A program made the translations under genes and the position numbers. A stretch of DNA of 64,000 nucleotides, taken from assembly GCA_021014325.1 (NCBI GenBank), contig CM037459.1:17882501-17946500 (forward strand), given 5' to 3'. Below, one piece after another: positions 1-11,228 of this stretch. The stretch's first letter is position 1, and each line of letters starts with the position of its first letter. The notes beneath the pieces are model-generated. The model ran no database searches and was not told where the DNA came from. It saw only the letters and a program-made list of their open reading frames with translations. The DNA comes from Plazaster borealis (Eukaryota > Echinodermata > Asteroidea > Forcipulatida > Labidiasteridae).

Positions 1-219
1 AAACTCTCTCTCCGCAGAAGACCGTTGTTTGAAATTCTGCCATTCAATGTCGCCATTGAATAAAACTGTATACAAATGCAATTTTACATCAATCTCTGAT
101 GGTCCAATATAAATGGTGATAATAACAAGTTGTTTCACAACAAAATATTTATCATGTCAACGTGAAACTGCATTTTCTCATAAATTAAGGTGCCTCTAGG
201 TAGATTATAATTGAACTAT

Positions 220-360
220 GGCTCTTTTCGAAATCACGGTGATTCGACTTCCAATCAATCCGTCTGCATGTTTGAAGCCCCGTAGCGAAAGCGCACGTTT
301 TCAAATAACCAACGGAGTCTAAGCCGGAGTCGGAGTGGAATCCGTGATTTCGAAAAGGGC
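220..360. mobile_element. short inverted-repeat element (MITE-like)
   Basis: The ends are inverted repeats: GCTCTTTTCGAAATCACGG on the left matches GCCCTTTTCGAAATCACGG read from the right on the other strand. The centre has no coding potential. Related fragments rich in 'AAGCCG' and 'GTTTCGAA' occur near 19700, 20860 and 42740. No clear target-site duplication is visible. Confidence 0.5.
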
Positions 361-870
361 CCAATGTTCGATGAATATTGGCTGTTCTGTTGACGTGCAC
401 TCCCAAGACTCTACGAATTGACCTTCCTCTGGAAGGTTTTGCGTAAGAGCTATAAGTCTTTCTTGGCCTTAAATCGCTAAGTCTTCCCCAAGCCCGAAAC
501 CCCCTTTGGTTTGTCTAAAAAGTCGTGTCTATTTTCAGTCAGCTTGATTATGTTTAATAAGTGCTGACAACGACGGTCAATTGAAGTAAGGCGGTATTCT
601 AATTTACTCAGGATGGGAGTGAGTCATGGATTTTTTTATGAGGTTTATAAGGTTCTAAAGGACCAATAGTTCTATTCAGTTCTAGATTCATGAAGAAACA
701 AGATCTTCCCTGAAAGTTCATCACGTTTAAAAGTAACTGATTTTAAAGGACATTAGCGCTCTTTTTCTCTGTATGTCATTTGATTAAGCAAGTATATACA
801 CAGCCATATCGTGGTAATTATTGTAATCGAAATTTCAACAAAAATTGTCTCTTGAGGGCGCGCTCTTTAC
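361..870. other. intergenic, no gene seen
   Basis: AT-rich sequence with no splice-supported exon, long ORF or recognised repeat on either strand. Confidence 0.5.
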
Positions 871-878
871 CAGCTGTA

Positions 879-1078
879 CAAAGCTGTGTATTGAGAGAGT
901 TGCGACAACTTGCGATTAGAAGCCATTTTGTCTCCAAAAAATCCATTGGCGAGTACAGGGTGCCAGACTAGTCTGCCCATTGGGTTGTACTGCATTTGGA
1001 ACAAAATGGCGTCCAGCAACCACGTGACCGGAGAAAGCTGGTCCCTCCATGTCGCAACTCTCTCAATACACAGCTCTG
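879..1078. mobile_element. hAT-like MITE, copy 1
   Basis: A 200-bp non-coding element with terminal inverted repeats of about 28 bp. The ends read roughly CARAGCTGTGTATTGAGAGAG and the complement CTCTCTCAATACACAGCTCTG. Flanking 8-mers CAGCTGTA (871-878) and CGGCTGTA (1079-1086) form a target duplication with one mismatch. Two further copies lie at 19370-19570 and 41986-42186, both in the opposite orientation. Eight-bp duplications and CAGAG ends fit the hAT superfamily. No transposase is present, so it is non-autonomous. Confidence 0.85.
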
Positions 1079-1086
1079 CGGCTGTA

Positions 1087-1850
1087 AACATCGATATTAT
1101 CAATGGCAGCTATTTTGATTATCCACTTATCAATTTAAATCAAAAATTTAAAAGCTGGTAACTGTCAAGGCAACGTCGACATTTTGTTTTTGAAGGAGTA
1201 ATTAATTCCCATTTTCCAGTTTGCAATAAAGACACCATAACCAAACCTTCAAAAACTTAACATAATTCTTTGGTCCCGTTTTTAGTAATGAGGCTTCTTT
1301 TGATTGCGGCAATCAAAGTAAGCAACGATGAACTTAGGGGTCTCCAAAAAGCTATTTTCTCGCCAGGGGAACACTTTTTGTAATAGAAACATATATCTGC
1401 CTTCTTGCACTGACGTCACACGCCATTTTGGGGGTCAAATTGCATGTAAAGAGATTGTTTAGCGTGTCAACACTCTTTCGTCACCAAAAACACACCGGGA
1501 AACTTACTCCCCCAAAATTGGTGCAACCAAGATTTGTTGTGGTGATGACGTCAGGTGAATTGAGTCAATATGAAATTGACAGTGAGCTTTCAGATTGACA
1601 CCTTAAATCCCCAATATAATTATCAATGCTTTACTTAGAGCAAACTTTGTGCGAGCAACGAATCCATGTGTTTGTGATAAAAACTCGATGGTTTATAAAC
1701 ATCAACAATAATAATTTATTCAGAATATTTAAATTTACTGCTACTCCAGTGAAACAAAGTAAGAATTATGTCTCTAAATCTAACTAAATACAACATTTTA
1801 TTATTCCTCCAGATCAGTGGGGAAAAACCAGAACGTTGTATTTAAATATT
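1087..1850. other. intergenic, no gene seen
   Basis: No exon or ORF can be supported here. The part around 1400-1560 carries scattered TGACGTCA-like words and may be old repeat. Confidence 0.4.
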
Positions 1851-1854
1851 TAAA

Positions 1855-2085
1855 ATGGTTGTGATAACGAAACCAAGAATTCCTCAAAGGTGCCTTGACC
1901 TGTAGGCCTGAAGATAAATGACGGCGGGAGAAAATGGTCAGTTTTAGAGTGGGAGTTAGCAACGTATAAGGAAACCAACGTTTCCAGGTATGGACTGAAA
2001 ACCCAATCCTTATGCGAGGTTCCGGTCCTATAGGCGAGATTTGAATGAGGCTCCACAGAGGTGATTGGCAGACGAAACACCCCCA
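1855..2085 (-). mobile_element. SINE-like repeat fragment
   Basis: Read on the minus strand, the head is a degenerate tRNA-like promoter region (CACCTCTGTGGAGCCTC, then box-B-like sequence), followed by a body shared with 27760-27885 (AACCCAATCC...TGCRAGG.TCCGG). The distal end (AACCAAGAATTCCTCA) is also related to the repeat near 5750. The assignment rests on similarity between copies inside this window only. Confidence 0.45.
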
Positions 2086-2129
2086 GCCTACCCGCCGTAT
2101 CTCCCAGGCACGAGGGGTGCAGCTGCTTC

Positions 2130-2490
2130 CTGTGGCGTGTCGTGGCAGAGCTGTCTAGTGCATCGGACTCAAGTTCTGATGGCTGAATATCAAAGTGCGG
2201 GTTCGATTCCTGGTCACAACACTTGTGTCCTTGAGCAAGGCACTTAACCATTATTGCTTCTCTTAACCCAGGTGCAAAAATGGGAACCTGTGAGAGCTGA
2301 GACAGTATTGTGTTGGATTAACCCCTTAGCACTAAGCAGCTTGGGGTTGTATGCTCCCCCAGGGAGTTGAAAAAGTTTGAGGAATGGTTTAAAAGTATGC
2401 CCAATGAGCAGGAATAATAATAATGTAAAGCCCCTTGATCTAGCTACTAGGACCTGTGCGCTATATTATAAGAACCAATTTGTATTTGTT
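2130..2490 (+). mobile_element. tRNA-derived SINE
   Basis: The head has an RNA polymerase III promoter: a box-A-like region after GTGTCGTGGCAGAGCTG and a box B, GGTTCGATTCC. It is followed by CTTGAGCAAGGCACTTAACC, a body, and an end AATGTAAAGCCCCTTGATCT. The tail runs into a (TTTA)n microsatellite. The same head and CTTGAGCAAGG block recur on the minus strand at 44637-44967. Confidence 0.75.
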
Positions 2491-2515
2491 ATTTATTTAT
2501 TTATTTATTTATTTT
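2485..2515 (+). repeat. (TTTA)n microsatellite, SINE tail
   Basis: Tandem TTTA repeats directly 3' of the SINE body; probably the SINE tail. Confidence 0.7.
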
Positions 2516-2745
2516 GTTTGCATTTTCTTGTTTTGAGACAAATCGTCATGCAGTTCATTTGAATTACACTCGTTAACACCACTACTCAATCCCTAAAAAA
2601 AAATGTTGTGGATATTTTGAAGAAATGAATAAGGTATGCATCTTGCGTATTTACTAATTAAGTCCGCTTAACTTAACAAACCATTTCAATAATTATTGAC
2701 AATAGGCTCCAAAACTCCATAACATCTGTAGTGAAATAAAACTCG

Positions 2746-2751
2746 TTTATT
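2746..2751 (-). terminator. poly(A) signal AATAAA for the first Gly-rich gene
   Basis: AATAAA on the minus strand, about 145 nt downstream of the stop codon at 2894. It is the first canonical signal after the coding exon. Confidence 0.5.
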
Positions 2752-2893
2752 TTTTTTCACACAGATTAGCTCAAGTGTGAGCGAAACCCACGTGAAAATT
2801 AGTTTTAATGCAGTAATTATCAGGTTCTATAATACACATGATAAGAAGGTGAATTAATTATTACATAGTGTATAAACCAAAGTTTGAATACTG

Positions 2894-3525
2894 CTACACG
2901 GAACCTATGACGAATCTAGATTGCAGCTGACGTCGTTGACGAACAAGGAACATGGCAACAAGTGCAAATACCCCTACGACGATAATGGCAGCAACTACCA
3001 CGCCGACTGCAGTGCTCGCAGCGCCTGCGAATCTTGACGTCTTGTTCGCGTCCAGTTTATCTTTGAAATAAAGGGGATCAAATTTACCGCCAGCGATAAG
3101 CCCAGGGGCAATATTACCATCCAATCCGAAGAATCCACTGTTTTGCCGGCCCGATTTCGTGTCCGTGTTACCGCCTCCAGCTGAAGGGGCTTTCGGTGAC
3201 TGGTTACCGTTGAAATAGTCGACGGCTCCGAAGCCTTTCATACCGGTTGATGAGCCACCTGATTTACTCGGGTCGGCATTGGCTCCCGCTACGGCTGGAA
3301 GTTGGGGGCCACCGATCGGTGCAGCACCACCAGGGGGCTTGGTGCTAGAGGGAGACCCGGCAATGGGTGCCGGGCCTAAAGCGTTGTTTCCGGTACCGAG
3401 GGCGTTTGGCTCGTTCGCTGGCTCAGACCATGGTGGCGAAGTTTCGTATGCATGCTCAATGTCATTGAAGAATCGTTCGTTCCTATTGCCGGGTAGTGGA
3501 CCGTTCAATTGTCCTCTGATCAACC
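2894..3525 (-). CDS. Gly/Pro-rich single-pass membrane protein, paralogue 1, main exon
   Basis: Exon 2 of a two-coding-exon gene; exon 1 is at 4649-4682. The acceptor is a pyrimidine-rich tract ending in TTTCTAG at 3526-3527, and the intron is phase 1. The spliced protein is about 221 residues: signal peptide, a Gly/Pro/Asn-rich ectodomain, a membrane helix near residues 181-206 (TAVGVVVAAIIVVGVFALVA), and a 15-residue tail RQRRQLQSRFVIGSV. It shares GANADPSKSGGSS and DYFNG with the gene at 22900-23549. The upstream in-frame ATG at 3581 lies in the intron and is not the start. It should be a type I plasma-membrane protein. I do not recognise the family, and no catalytic or binding domain is visible. 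Low-complexity composition is the main caution, but splice conservation with the paralogue supports a real gene. Confidence 0.85.
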
Positions 3526-4648
3526 CTAGAAAGGTAGACAAAATTACACCTTTTAACGTAAGATTCAAATATTGCGTAACCATATCGTGTTCATCTTGAA
3601 TACGTTGAAGCCATAATATTTTCTACAAATGAAAAAGTGCCAAGCCACCTCCCCGTCCATCCACAACTTGGTCACATGGTTTTTCCTGTTCGTGTGCTTT
3701 TATGGGACAATAATGATAGAGAATATTACTCTAGTTTTAACCCTTACTTCGATGAAGCATTAATGTGCTAATTACATTATTGCTTTTAGTTATTCATTGT
3801 ATGTACGAGAGCTTACAGTGTGGCCATCTGCATTTATATATTTCTGAGATAAGGTATAGCAGAAACTTTACACTTTTAAGAAAACCTCCAATTGAGTTCT
3901 AATACCATAAATAAAATACGTCTTTTCGATTTGTTGTTGATGGTTTAAACGATCCACGAAACTATTATGAAGACCAGAGATACGTGTTTTACAAAGTACT
4001 AAGATTCGTCTTATTATTAGATGTCAGTATCACCATAGTGTTTTGTATTGTGACATCACACTTTGCCAAGCAGTTAAGGTTGATTCACATCGTAAGAACA
4101 GTCTTAGCTCTTTGTGAAATTGAGCTCAGATACAGCAATTAAAATGAAGTATTGGCATTGTACGAGAACTTGAAAGGGATCTTAATAATCCCCTTAAGAC
4201 AATAATGGCGTATTGATCGAAACGTCAAGTTATTACACCTCTGGTTCTTTTCAGAATCACTACACATCACAAGATATATTTTCAAATGTTTTATCGCAAA
4301 CTTTACTAGATAGTATTTCCATCTTAAACAATTAAAATACTACGTACGTAAGTATCTACAACGCCTTTCTGCAATAATTAGCTCGGAAAAATGGAATCGC
4401 GGGTAGTCACGCTAAGCTTTCGTAAGGTAGCAATACAAATTATACAAAGTGTGTAATATTTATCTATTATAATACCTACTCTGTAAATATTAAGTTCATT
4501 GGACATAATTTCTCCAATTTCAGTGTCCATTTTTAAGAGCTAGCAATAATGGGCGAATCAAAATTCGGGTTCCCTGCTGTAAAGGAAAAACGGAAATGTA
4601 ATTACAAGGTGAAAGTCGCTTTCTTTACCAAAGTGCATCATAACTTAC
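3526..4648 (-). other. intron of paralogue 1
   Basis: AT-rich intron of about 1.1 kb between the signal-peptide exon and the main exon. The donor is GGTAAG and the acceptor CTAG. Nothing else is recognised in it. Confidence 0.7.
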
Positions 4649-4682
4649 CCAACAGTGGAAGAAATACAAGAAGTACCTTCAT
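4649..4682 (-). CDS. signal-peptide exon of Gly-rich paralogue 1
   Basis: 34 nt of coding sequence, encoding MKVLLVFLPLL plus the first base of a Gly codon, ended by a consensus donor (TTGG|GTAAG). It has the same length, phase and last residues (LPLLG) as the first coding exon of the paralogue at 24381-24414. It is far too short for ORF calling and was found by looking for a matching donor upstream. The hydrophobic core fits a secretion signal. Confidence 0.85.
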
Positions 4683-4792
4683 CTTGAGTTGCTGTTTTTT
4701 TAGTTAAACAATCTAAGCTGAGATTAAATTAAAGTAATGTTTGTCCTACAAGTCAAATGAATATAGTAATGTGGAGACATGATTTTTTTTCC

Positions 4793-4806
4793 ACTTATAT
4801 ATAAAT
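4793..4806 (-). promoter_or_regulatory. TATA box upstream of paralogue 1
   Basis: The minus strand reads ATTTATATATAAGT, about 115 nt upstream of the ATG at 4682. The second paralogue has a TATA element at nearly the same distance, which supports a core promoter here. Confidence 0.6.
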
Positions 4807-4829
4807 GTCACGGCAAAGACAATGACTCT

Positions 4830-5735
4830 AAGGCCTGGCTTTCCGGTAGAGGTGAGGAATGTGTGATTCAAAATTCCACACACTTTAACTCCATCAAAAT
4901 TAAAGTAAATTTGAAATCATCTGTCACATCTCAATTTCGATCAGTTAAAAGTTTAAGAACAGTAGCAACTGGCAAAGACTCACATTTGGTAGCCCACACC
5001 CCTTTTTTCACCTTTTGTATACCTTCTAGAATTAGGCCTCATTAAAGAATGCCTGAAGTCAGTAAAGCTAAATGTAAAGTTTGTTTGATTTCACCTGTCA
5101 CATCTTAATTCAAATCAATTAAAGTTTAAAGAAGAGCGGCAACACTGAACAAAATATTTACTTTTAGTAGGCTCATTTTTGGTCTAATTTGGTTTATTTT
5201 GTTGTCACCTCCTGTACTTCCATAATAGAGTTTCTAAAGTTAGACCAATCAGTCTTTATTTATGTCTGGCATCTTTCTCAAATTCATACTGTGTGCATAA
5301 AAATTACTGATGACAGTGTCCACCAAAGTAAAACATCGAGCACTTGACGAACTGTTTTTCCTAATTATGCTCATGCTGTTTTGGTTGTCTTGAGAAAAAA
5401 TCATGGTACTTGCTCAAATTGCGACCAATCTAACGTAACACATTTTAAAACTCTCACCAGAGGTTTTACCGGGAACCACTTTTTCGCTTCAGGTAACGTT
5501 TATGATTTTCGGAGTTGGAAAGGCCGTTGACCATAGGTAAGCTGTTATTATCTTACACAGTTAAAACAACTCTTTCCCCTACCCAACGCCTTCCTTGACT
5601 TACTACTGATACCATTATTTGCTTACTTGATCAAAAAGATCAAGATTTCTCGATTTTTTTATTATTATTTTTTATTTTATTTTATTTTATTTTTTTTTGA
5701 GGGGGGGGGGTAAGTTATCTTATATTATTATTAGT
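4830..5735. other. intergenic with a weak internal duplication and low-complexity tract
   Basis: No gene is seen. About 100 bp around 4900 (CTGTCACATCTCAATT...) is imperfectly repeated around 5090 (CTGTCACATCTTAATT...). Bases 5650-5711 are a T-rich then G-rich low-complexity run. Confidence 0.45.
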
Positions 5736-5739
5736 CTAT

Positions 5740-5960
5740 ATTTCTGGTTATGAAACCAAGGATGCCTCACAAGGAAACTAAATCATACAGCTCGCAAGCC
5801 TGAGGAAACCCGTGAACAATGGTGCTTGAGTGTGAACCAGAACTACCGGGGTTAACCCCTACTCTTCAACGATAAGTGTTCTGGGTTCTTTTACATGCAC
5901 TACCAATCCTCGGGACCTAATGGCTTAGAGCAATTATGGTGAAGTAAAACACCAAATGAT
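5740..5960. repeat. dispersed repeat fragment
   Basis: GAAACCAAGGATGCCTCA resembles GAAACCAAGAATTCCTCA near 1870, and the following part resembles other SINE-like bodies in the window. No ends can be defined. Confidence 0.35.
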
Positions 5961-6239
5961 GACGGCCTTTTGTGTTCTTTGTGGGAGTTAATTACCGAAG
6001 GTTTTTTTAACTGAAAAATATAAAGTAATTTATTTAAAACAAAACATTCTATTCTAAACCATAACAAAATTGCTTCACAACATCTTTGAGTAATAATTTA
6101 TTACATTTATGTTATAGTTCCTCTTTGGTTTACGGTATTTTTAGGTCCAACGGTCTAACAAAGCACTCACACCAAACCAAAGATAAGAATTGTATTAGGA
6201 ACTAGACTTAAGCTTTTGTTAAAACAAAAACAAGGTGTT

Positions 6240-6430
6240 CGGTATGATTTTTTTAAATATTAAACATTGATTTAAAAAATGTTATAACATCATCGATGAC
6301 GTCACCATCCCGAAAACTTATATGTGAAGTTTGTGAAGTTTCAAATTTATATGTGCTTGGGAAGTGTGCTTTTGTTTGCGGAAAAGCGACGGGGAGAAGA
6401 AGAATAAGAAGTATTAAGAAAAAAAGAAAA
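6240..6430 (+). repeat. tail fragment of the A/B/C repeat family
   Basis: Carries the block GATGACGTCACCAT, then GTTTCAAATTTATATG, then GCGGAAAAGCGACGGGGAG and an A-rich end. The same order of blocks ends the copies near 8410-8560, 12830-12970 and 15065-15215. Confidence 0.55.
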
Positions 6431-6529
6431 CAAAATTAAATGTTAAAGTTCATCTTTTTGTTTGAACCGGAAGTCCAGTTCAAATGGGGCCACACTCTGT
6501 GTAGCGCTTGTGAAGTTGTAAAAAACTCA

Positions 6530-7510
6530 ATACCCAAGGATTTTATAACTGAAAACAGTTTGAAAATCGGTTGTGTAGTTCTTGAGATATGGTGTCACTT
6601 CCGGTTGGCCCGGAAGTAAAGGTCAACATGGGGTCACGGTTACCCAAGGCTAATCTCCAATGCCCAAGGAGTCTATAACTGATTTTTTTTGAAAATCGGT
6701 TGAGTAGTTCTTGAGATATGGTGTCACTTCCGTTTGACCCGGAAGTAAAGGTCAACATGGGGTCACGGTACCCAAGGCTTATCTCCAATGCCCAAAGAGT
6801 CTATAACTGAAAAAAGTTTGAAAATCGGTTGTGTAGTTCTTGAGATATGGTGTCACTTTCGGTTGACCCGGAGGTAAGGGTCAACATGGGGTCACGGTTA
6901 CCCAAGGCTAATCTCCAATGCCCAAGGAGTCTATACCTAAAAGCAGTTTGAAAATCGGTTGAGTAGTTCTTGAGATATGGTGTCACTTCCGTTTGACCCG
7001 GAAGTAAAGGTCAACATGGGGTCACGGTACCCAAGGTTAATCTCCAATGACCAAGGAGTCTATAACTGAAAAAAGTTTGAAAATCGGTTGAGTAGTTCTT
7101 AAGATATGGTGTCACTTCCGGTTGACCTGGAAGTAAAGGTCAACATGGGGTCACGGTTACCCAAAGCAAATATCCAATGCCCAAGGAGTCTATAACTGAA
7201 AACAGTTTGAAAATCGGTTCTGTAGTTCTTGAGATATGGTCCCTCTTCCGGATGACCCGGAAGTAAAGGTCAACATGGGGTCACGGTTACTCAAGGCTAA
7301 TCTCCAATGCCCAAGGAGTCTATAACTGAAAAAAAAGTTTAAAATCGGTTGTGTAGTTCTTGAGATATGGTCTCACTTCCGGTTGACCCGGAAGTAAAGG
7401 TCAACATGAGGTCACGGTTACCCAAGGCTAATTTCCAATGCCCAAGGATTTTATAACTGAAAAAAGTTTGAAAATCGGTTGTGTAGTTCTTGAATTATGA
7501 ATGTTTAAAA
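6530..7510 (+). repeat. 130-bp satellite, about 8 tandem units
   Basis: The landmark TTGAGATATGG begins at 6582, 6711, 6840, 6970, 7099, 7229 and 7360, with a decayed copy at 7490. Spacing is therefore 129-131 bp. Typical units contain ACTTCCGG-TTGAC-CCGGAAGT, an inverted pair of ETS-type cores, followed by AAAGGTCAACATGGGGTCACGG. Units differ by scattered substitutions. ORFs on the minus strand here only reflect the repeat. Confidence 0.9.
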
Positions 7511-8562
7511 AATCTGACATTTGATTGTTAGCGAGGTTTGCACGGACGGCTGTTTTAGAGACTAACAAAGCGTAATGTCAAAATCAGGTTGTGCGAACCT
7601 TGAAAAGAGACTAGACTACAAGCATGTTTGAAGGACTTTGAACCTTGCGGTCGCTTCAATGGAGCAAGCAGCCGCCCACCGTCTAACTGGTTTAGATCGC
7701 GTATTGTGTGTGTTTTTAATGCAGTTTATTCCCGCAGTTTGACAGCGGGTCAATGTATACCCGATTTCAACCATAAGTGAAGGTCACAAAGGTAACATCT
7801 TTGTGGAAAAGTTTGAGAAGGCTTAAAAATCTACAGTATGATGTGAAAATTGTGAGTAATGTGTATGTAAAAAGTACGAGTATTCCTTAAAGTTTGAATT
7901 GTGAAGTTTTCAACTTCCGGTTTGAACAGGAAGACAAGGTCAAACGGTATAAGACTCTGTGTAGTATTTGCTACATTTGTCAAGACCTCTCCGATGATGT
8001 ATAGATTGTTATAATAGCTTATGTACTTCTTGAGTTATGAATTTTTAAATGATTAAACTTCGATTTACTGTATCTCAACACTTGATGACGTCATCATGAC
8101 GTCACAACTACTTGATTGAGGTTTTATCAAGGTCCTTACATGGTGTAAGTTTGAAGTTGATCTGATAATCAGAAGTTAATGTTTTTGCCGGGAAAGTGTT
8201 TTTTTAAGAATTACACCAAGGCAAACTTTGACCTTTCGTTACGACCGGAAGTAAAGGTCATGTGAATTTGTCCTTAACTTTTCAAATGTTGCCCATGTCT
8301 TGATCTATCATATGCCCAAGTATAAATGTTGTAGCTGTAATATTCGGGGACATACAGGAATTCGCATATGGTCACTTTTTTACCTTAAATGGCTTGTAAT
8401 TTGACACCTGATGACGTCATCATGACGTAACTAAAGCGGTTTCATCTCCTAATGTATATCTAAGTTTCAAGTTCATATGAGGTTGGAAAGGGTGCTTTTG
8501 TTAGCGGACAAGGGACGCTGAGAAGAAGAAGAAGAAGAAGTATTAAGAAAAAAAAAAACTAG
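7511..8562 (+). repeat. degenerate repeat related to the satellite and to the A/B/C family
   Basis: Includes diverged ETS/half-site blocks (AACTTCCGGTTTGAACAGGAA near 7910; GACCGGAAGTAAAGGTCA near 8240). It also has two tail blocks with paired TGACGTCATCATGACGT (near 8085 and 8408) and a GAA-rich, A-rich end at 8520-8560. No gene is seen. Confidence 0.55.
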
Positions 8563-10745
8563 ATATTTAGTGTTTGTTGGAACAAACACTAGGTGTTCGG
8601 ATTTCATTAGGGTCAGTGTTGTGTCAATGTGTGAACTATTCTATTGAGTCGATGAAAAGATTGTTGATAGCTTTTGAAATTTCAAAGTGTAAATCAATTA
8701 CGTGTATACATTTAGTTTACACGGGAAATTAAGGCTAACGTTCCTACTTAAGACTGCATTGAGCTCTACGTGTATTAATTGATTATCTGTTTCAATTTTC
8801 ATGTTAATATTCATAAACTGTACTGTATACAAGACTTTCACTGACAATTCAAAAAAGAGCATCTTAATATGTATTTCTTTTACTTCCGGTTGGACAGGAA
8901 GCCAGGTCAAATCATGTCATTTTAAATTAAATAGAACTTTCACACATAAAACATTCACAAAAAATGCAAAGCTTAAAATCATAATAGATTTTTTATTTTT
9001 TTATTTTTTTTATTTCGAAATAATAAACTTTAGATAGATCAAGTTAAACTGCACCTTTAAGGTGACTTCATAACTATATGACAATTGATGACGTCATTTG
9101 AACAGGATCTCAAATTTTGGATGTTACAAATCCCGGCTTGAAGACATGCAAGGTTTTAGCTTTAATCACGCATTTTTGCCGTAAATATAAATCTGCCGAA
9201 GATATACAACTATTAATATCTTGTATTCAATTCAATAAAGTTTATTTATTTTTCGATGGTTATCGATTCTTTGTTGATTAAAAAAAAACCACACTAAATG
9301 CCATTTATGTTGATGTTATTAGGTTACAATTCAGAAAAGTTTTTAACAGGGTTTCAAATCCAGTGAGGTGGATACTCGGTTCAGGAAACATTGATTGTTC
9401 AATACAAAAAACACTGATGATGATGTCGCTAAAATAAGTCAAGCAAGGTGCGATTTGGAAGTTGTATTTTATAAAAAGCTTGCTTGATTTTTAGATACTG
9501 ATTTTCCTACAGAACAGTTTGTTAATTTTTAGACTATTGAAAAAGTCATTTGTTTTAAGTCATAATGCAAAACGAAGGCAAATCATGAGGACGGCAAATC
9601 TAAGTCTATCGTGAATTTTGACTTAGGCCTATAACATAATGACTAATTTCGACTAATAACATAATGATTTAAGTTCTATTTCTACCTGTATGGTGCATCA
9701 TACAGGAAATAAGGAATGCAGCAGAAGTGGAAAATATGTCACTGGATCCAAGACCGTTCTGGTGGATGTGCTGTATGCTGAAGAAGAAAAAAACAATATT
9801 AAAAATGAGCAAAGTTATGACTCAAGAAAAGTTAAGTCAAGCTGAAACTATTAAAATAAACAAAAATCAAGACTTAAAACGTTTCATAATTATACAATAA
9901 TATTACTAATTTATTGAATTTAAATTGCGCTCTTTCCAGGACCAGCCTGTTCAAAGGGGTGGGGGTCAAAACTATATAACAAAATTCAAATTGAGGAAAT
10001 TACACAAGAACAAGTTAGTGGAAGGTGCCCATATTGTTTTTGAAGTGAATAACTTATAAACAAAACCTACTTAACACAAGCTTAAACAATCTTTTTTTTG
10101 ATAATTATGCACGTCATAATACAAAGTTGCCGAAAAACATTCATCAATCGGACCATTTTCTGACTTTAGTGACACAGCCAGCAATCATACCAATCCCCCA
10201 TTGCCAATTCTACCTCTTCGACGGTCATACTAAACGTTCCTTAGTTTTAAAAACATCACCAACACCACCACTTGATGATTAAGGATAAACCTTCTAACAT
10301 AATTGTGCATTAATACTCATTTTGAAAAGCAATGATTTTCACACAAAGCTTACCGTTTTATCGCCGTGTAGCACCGATATAGCATCTACAACCTCTGCCG
10401 TAGACGCCGTCCGAAACACCCTTCATGAGCGGATGTCTGTCAGGTGTCTGGTCTCGGTGTTTGATCAAAACATAACCAACGTTCGTCTTTTTCTGCTTGC
10501 ATTTTCTCACATAATTAAAAGCCATAGGAATCACTGAAGCAGGTGGTCATCTCAGTGAAACTTCGTCTTTAATTCCATATTGATCATAAAGCCATGAGAA
10601 GGGCGAATAGGGGAACAATTAGACGCTGAATATGAGGAGAATTCAGATCTTTAATGTAAGTACGCCATTGAAGATTGCACTACGTTGTAACACGATGACC
10701 TTTGGCATGTCAAAACATGAATGGAAAATCACGCCAGGTGCACAT
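8563..10745 (+). mobile_element. A/B/C repeat family, copy A
   Basis: Begins with the palindromic block TAGTGTTTGTTGGAACAAAC followed by ACTAGGTGTTCGG. It is collinear with copies starting at about 11229 and 12975: the blocks TTGATAGCTTTTGAAATTTC, TCAACAGGGTTTCAAA-type sequence, and CACTGAAGCAGGTGG occur in the same order. It has no long ORF. It is probably a non-autonomous element or a tandemly amplified segment. Confidence 0.65.
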
Positions 10746-11228
10746 GGCACCGATTGTAAACAACTACGGTTGCACCACGTTGGTCTGTAACAAGCGCCTT
10801 GACTGGCTAGCTACCCACCGTTGCCAGTTGCGCCGGGGTAAGCCATGCTGCGTTAGGCAATGGATCTAAGATTTGAACATTTTTAAAGGCCAATTTCTTT
10901 TAGAAATCTTTGAAAAACTTAATTTGTTCCAATGTATAAAACGATAAGTATTCAATACCCTTTGTTTTCAGGAAATAACAACGAATTTATCTTTCTAAGT
11001 TTGCGAGTTCTGGACCAAAAACTCAAAATTTGATTAAATTAATTACATTTAATTACCCAATAAATCAATGGGTGACGGCATTATATTGTCGAAATTTCTG
11101 TTTCATCTATTCATCAGGTGTAATATTGTTGCCAAATTTCATGACCGTGCGAGTTTGGGAAAGATGTCAAAGTCTGCGGACAACGATGCGTGTATTTTTG
11201 AGGTGGGCGAACAAACTCAAAAATCCAC
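10746..11228. other. spacer between copies A and B, no gene seen
   Basis: Unique-looking sequence. Two short ORFs overlap in different frames, with no splice or homology support. Confidence 0.4.

Noticed and set aside
2140..2220. Possible functional tRNA gene
   Set aside because: Box B is good but the cloverleaf arms do not pair well, and the downstream body recurs with other copies, so it is a SINE head.
3526..3583. Upstream in-frame ATG (MVTQYLNLT...) as the start of paralogue 1
   Set aside because: It lies beyond a good acceptor. The conserved 34-nt signal exon at 4649-4682 with matching phase is the better start.
6543..6986. Minus-strand ORFs with repeating GNRDPMLTFTSG
   Set aside because: They are translations of the 130-bp satellite; unit-length changes of 129-131 bp break the frame repeatedly.
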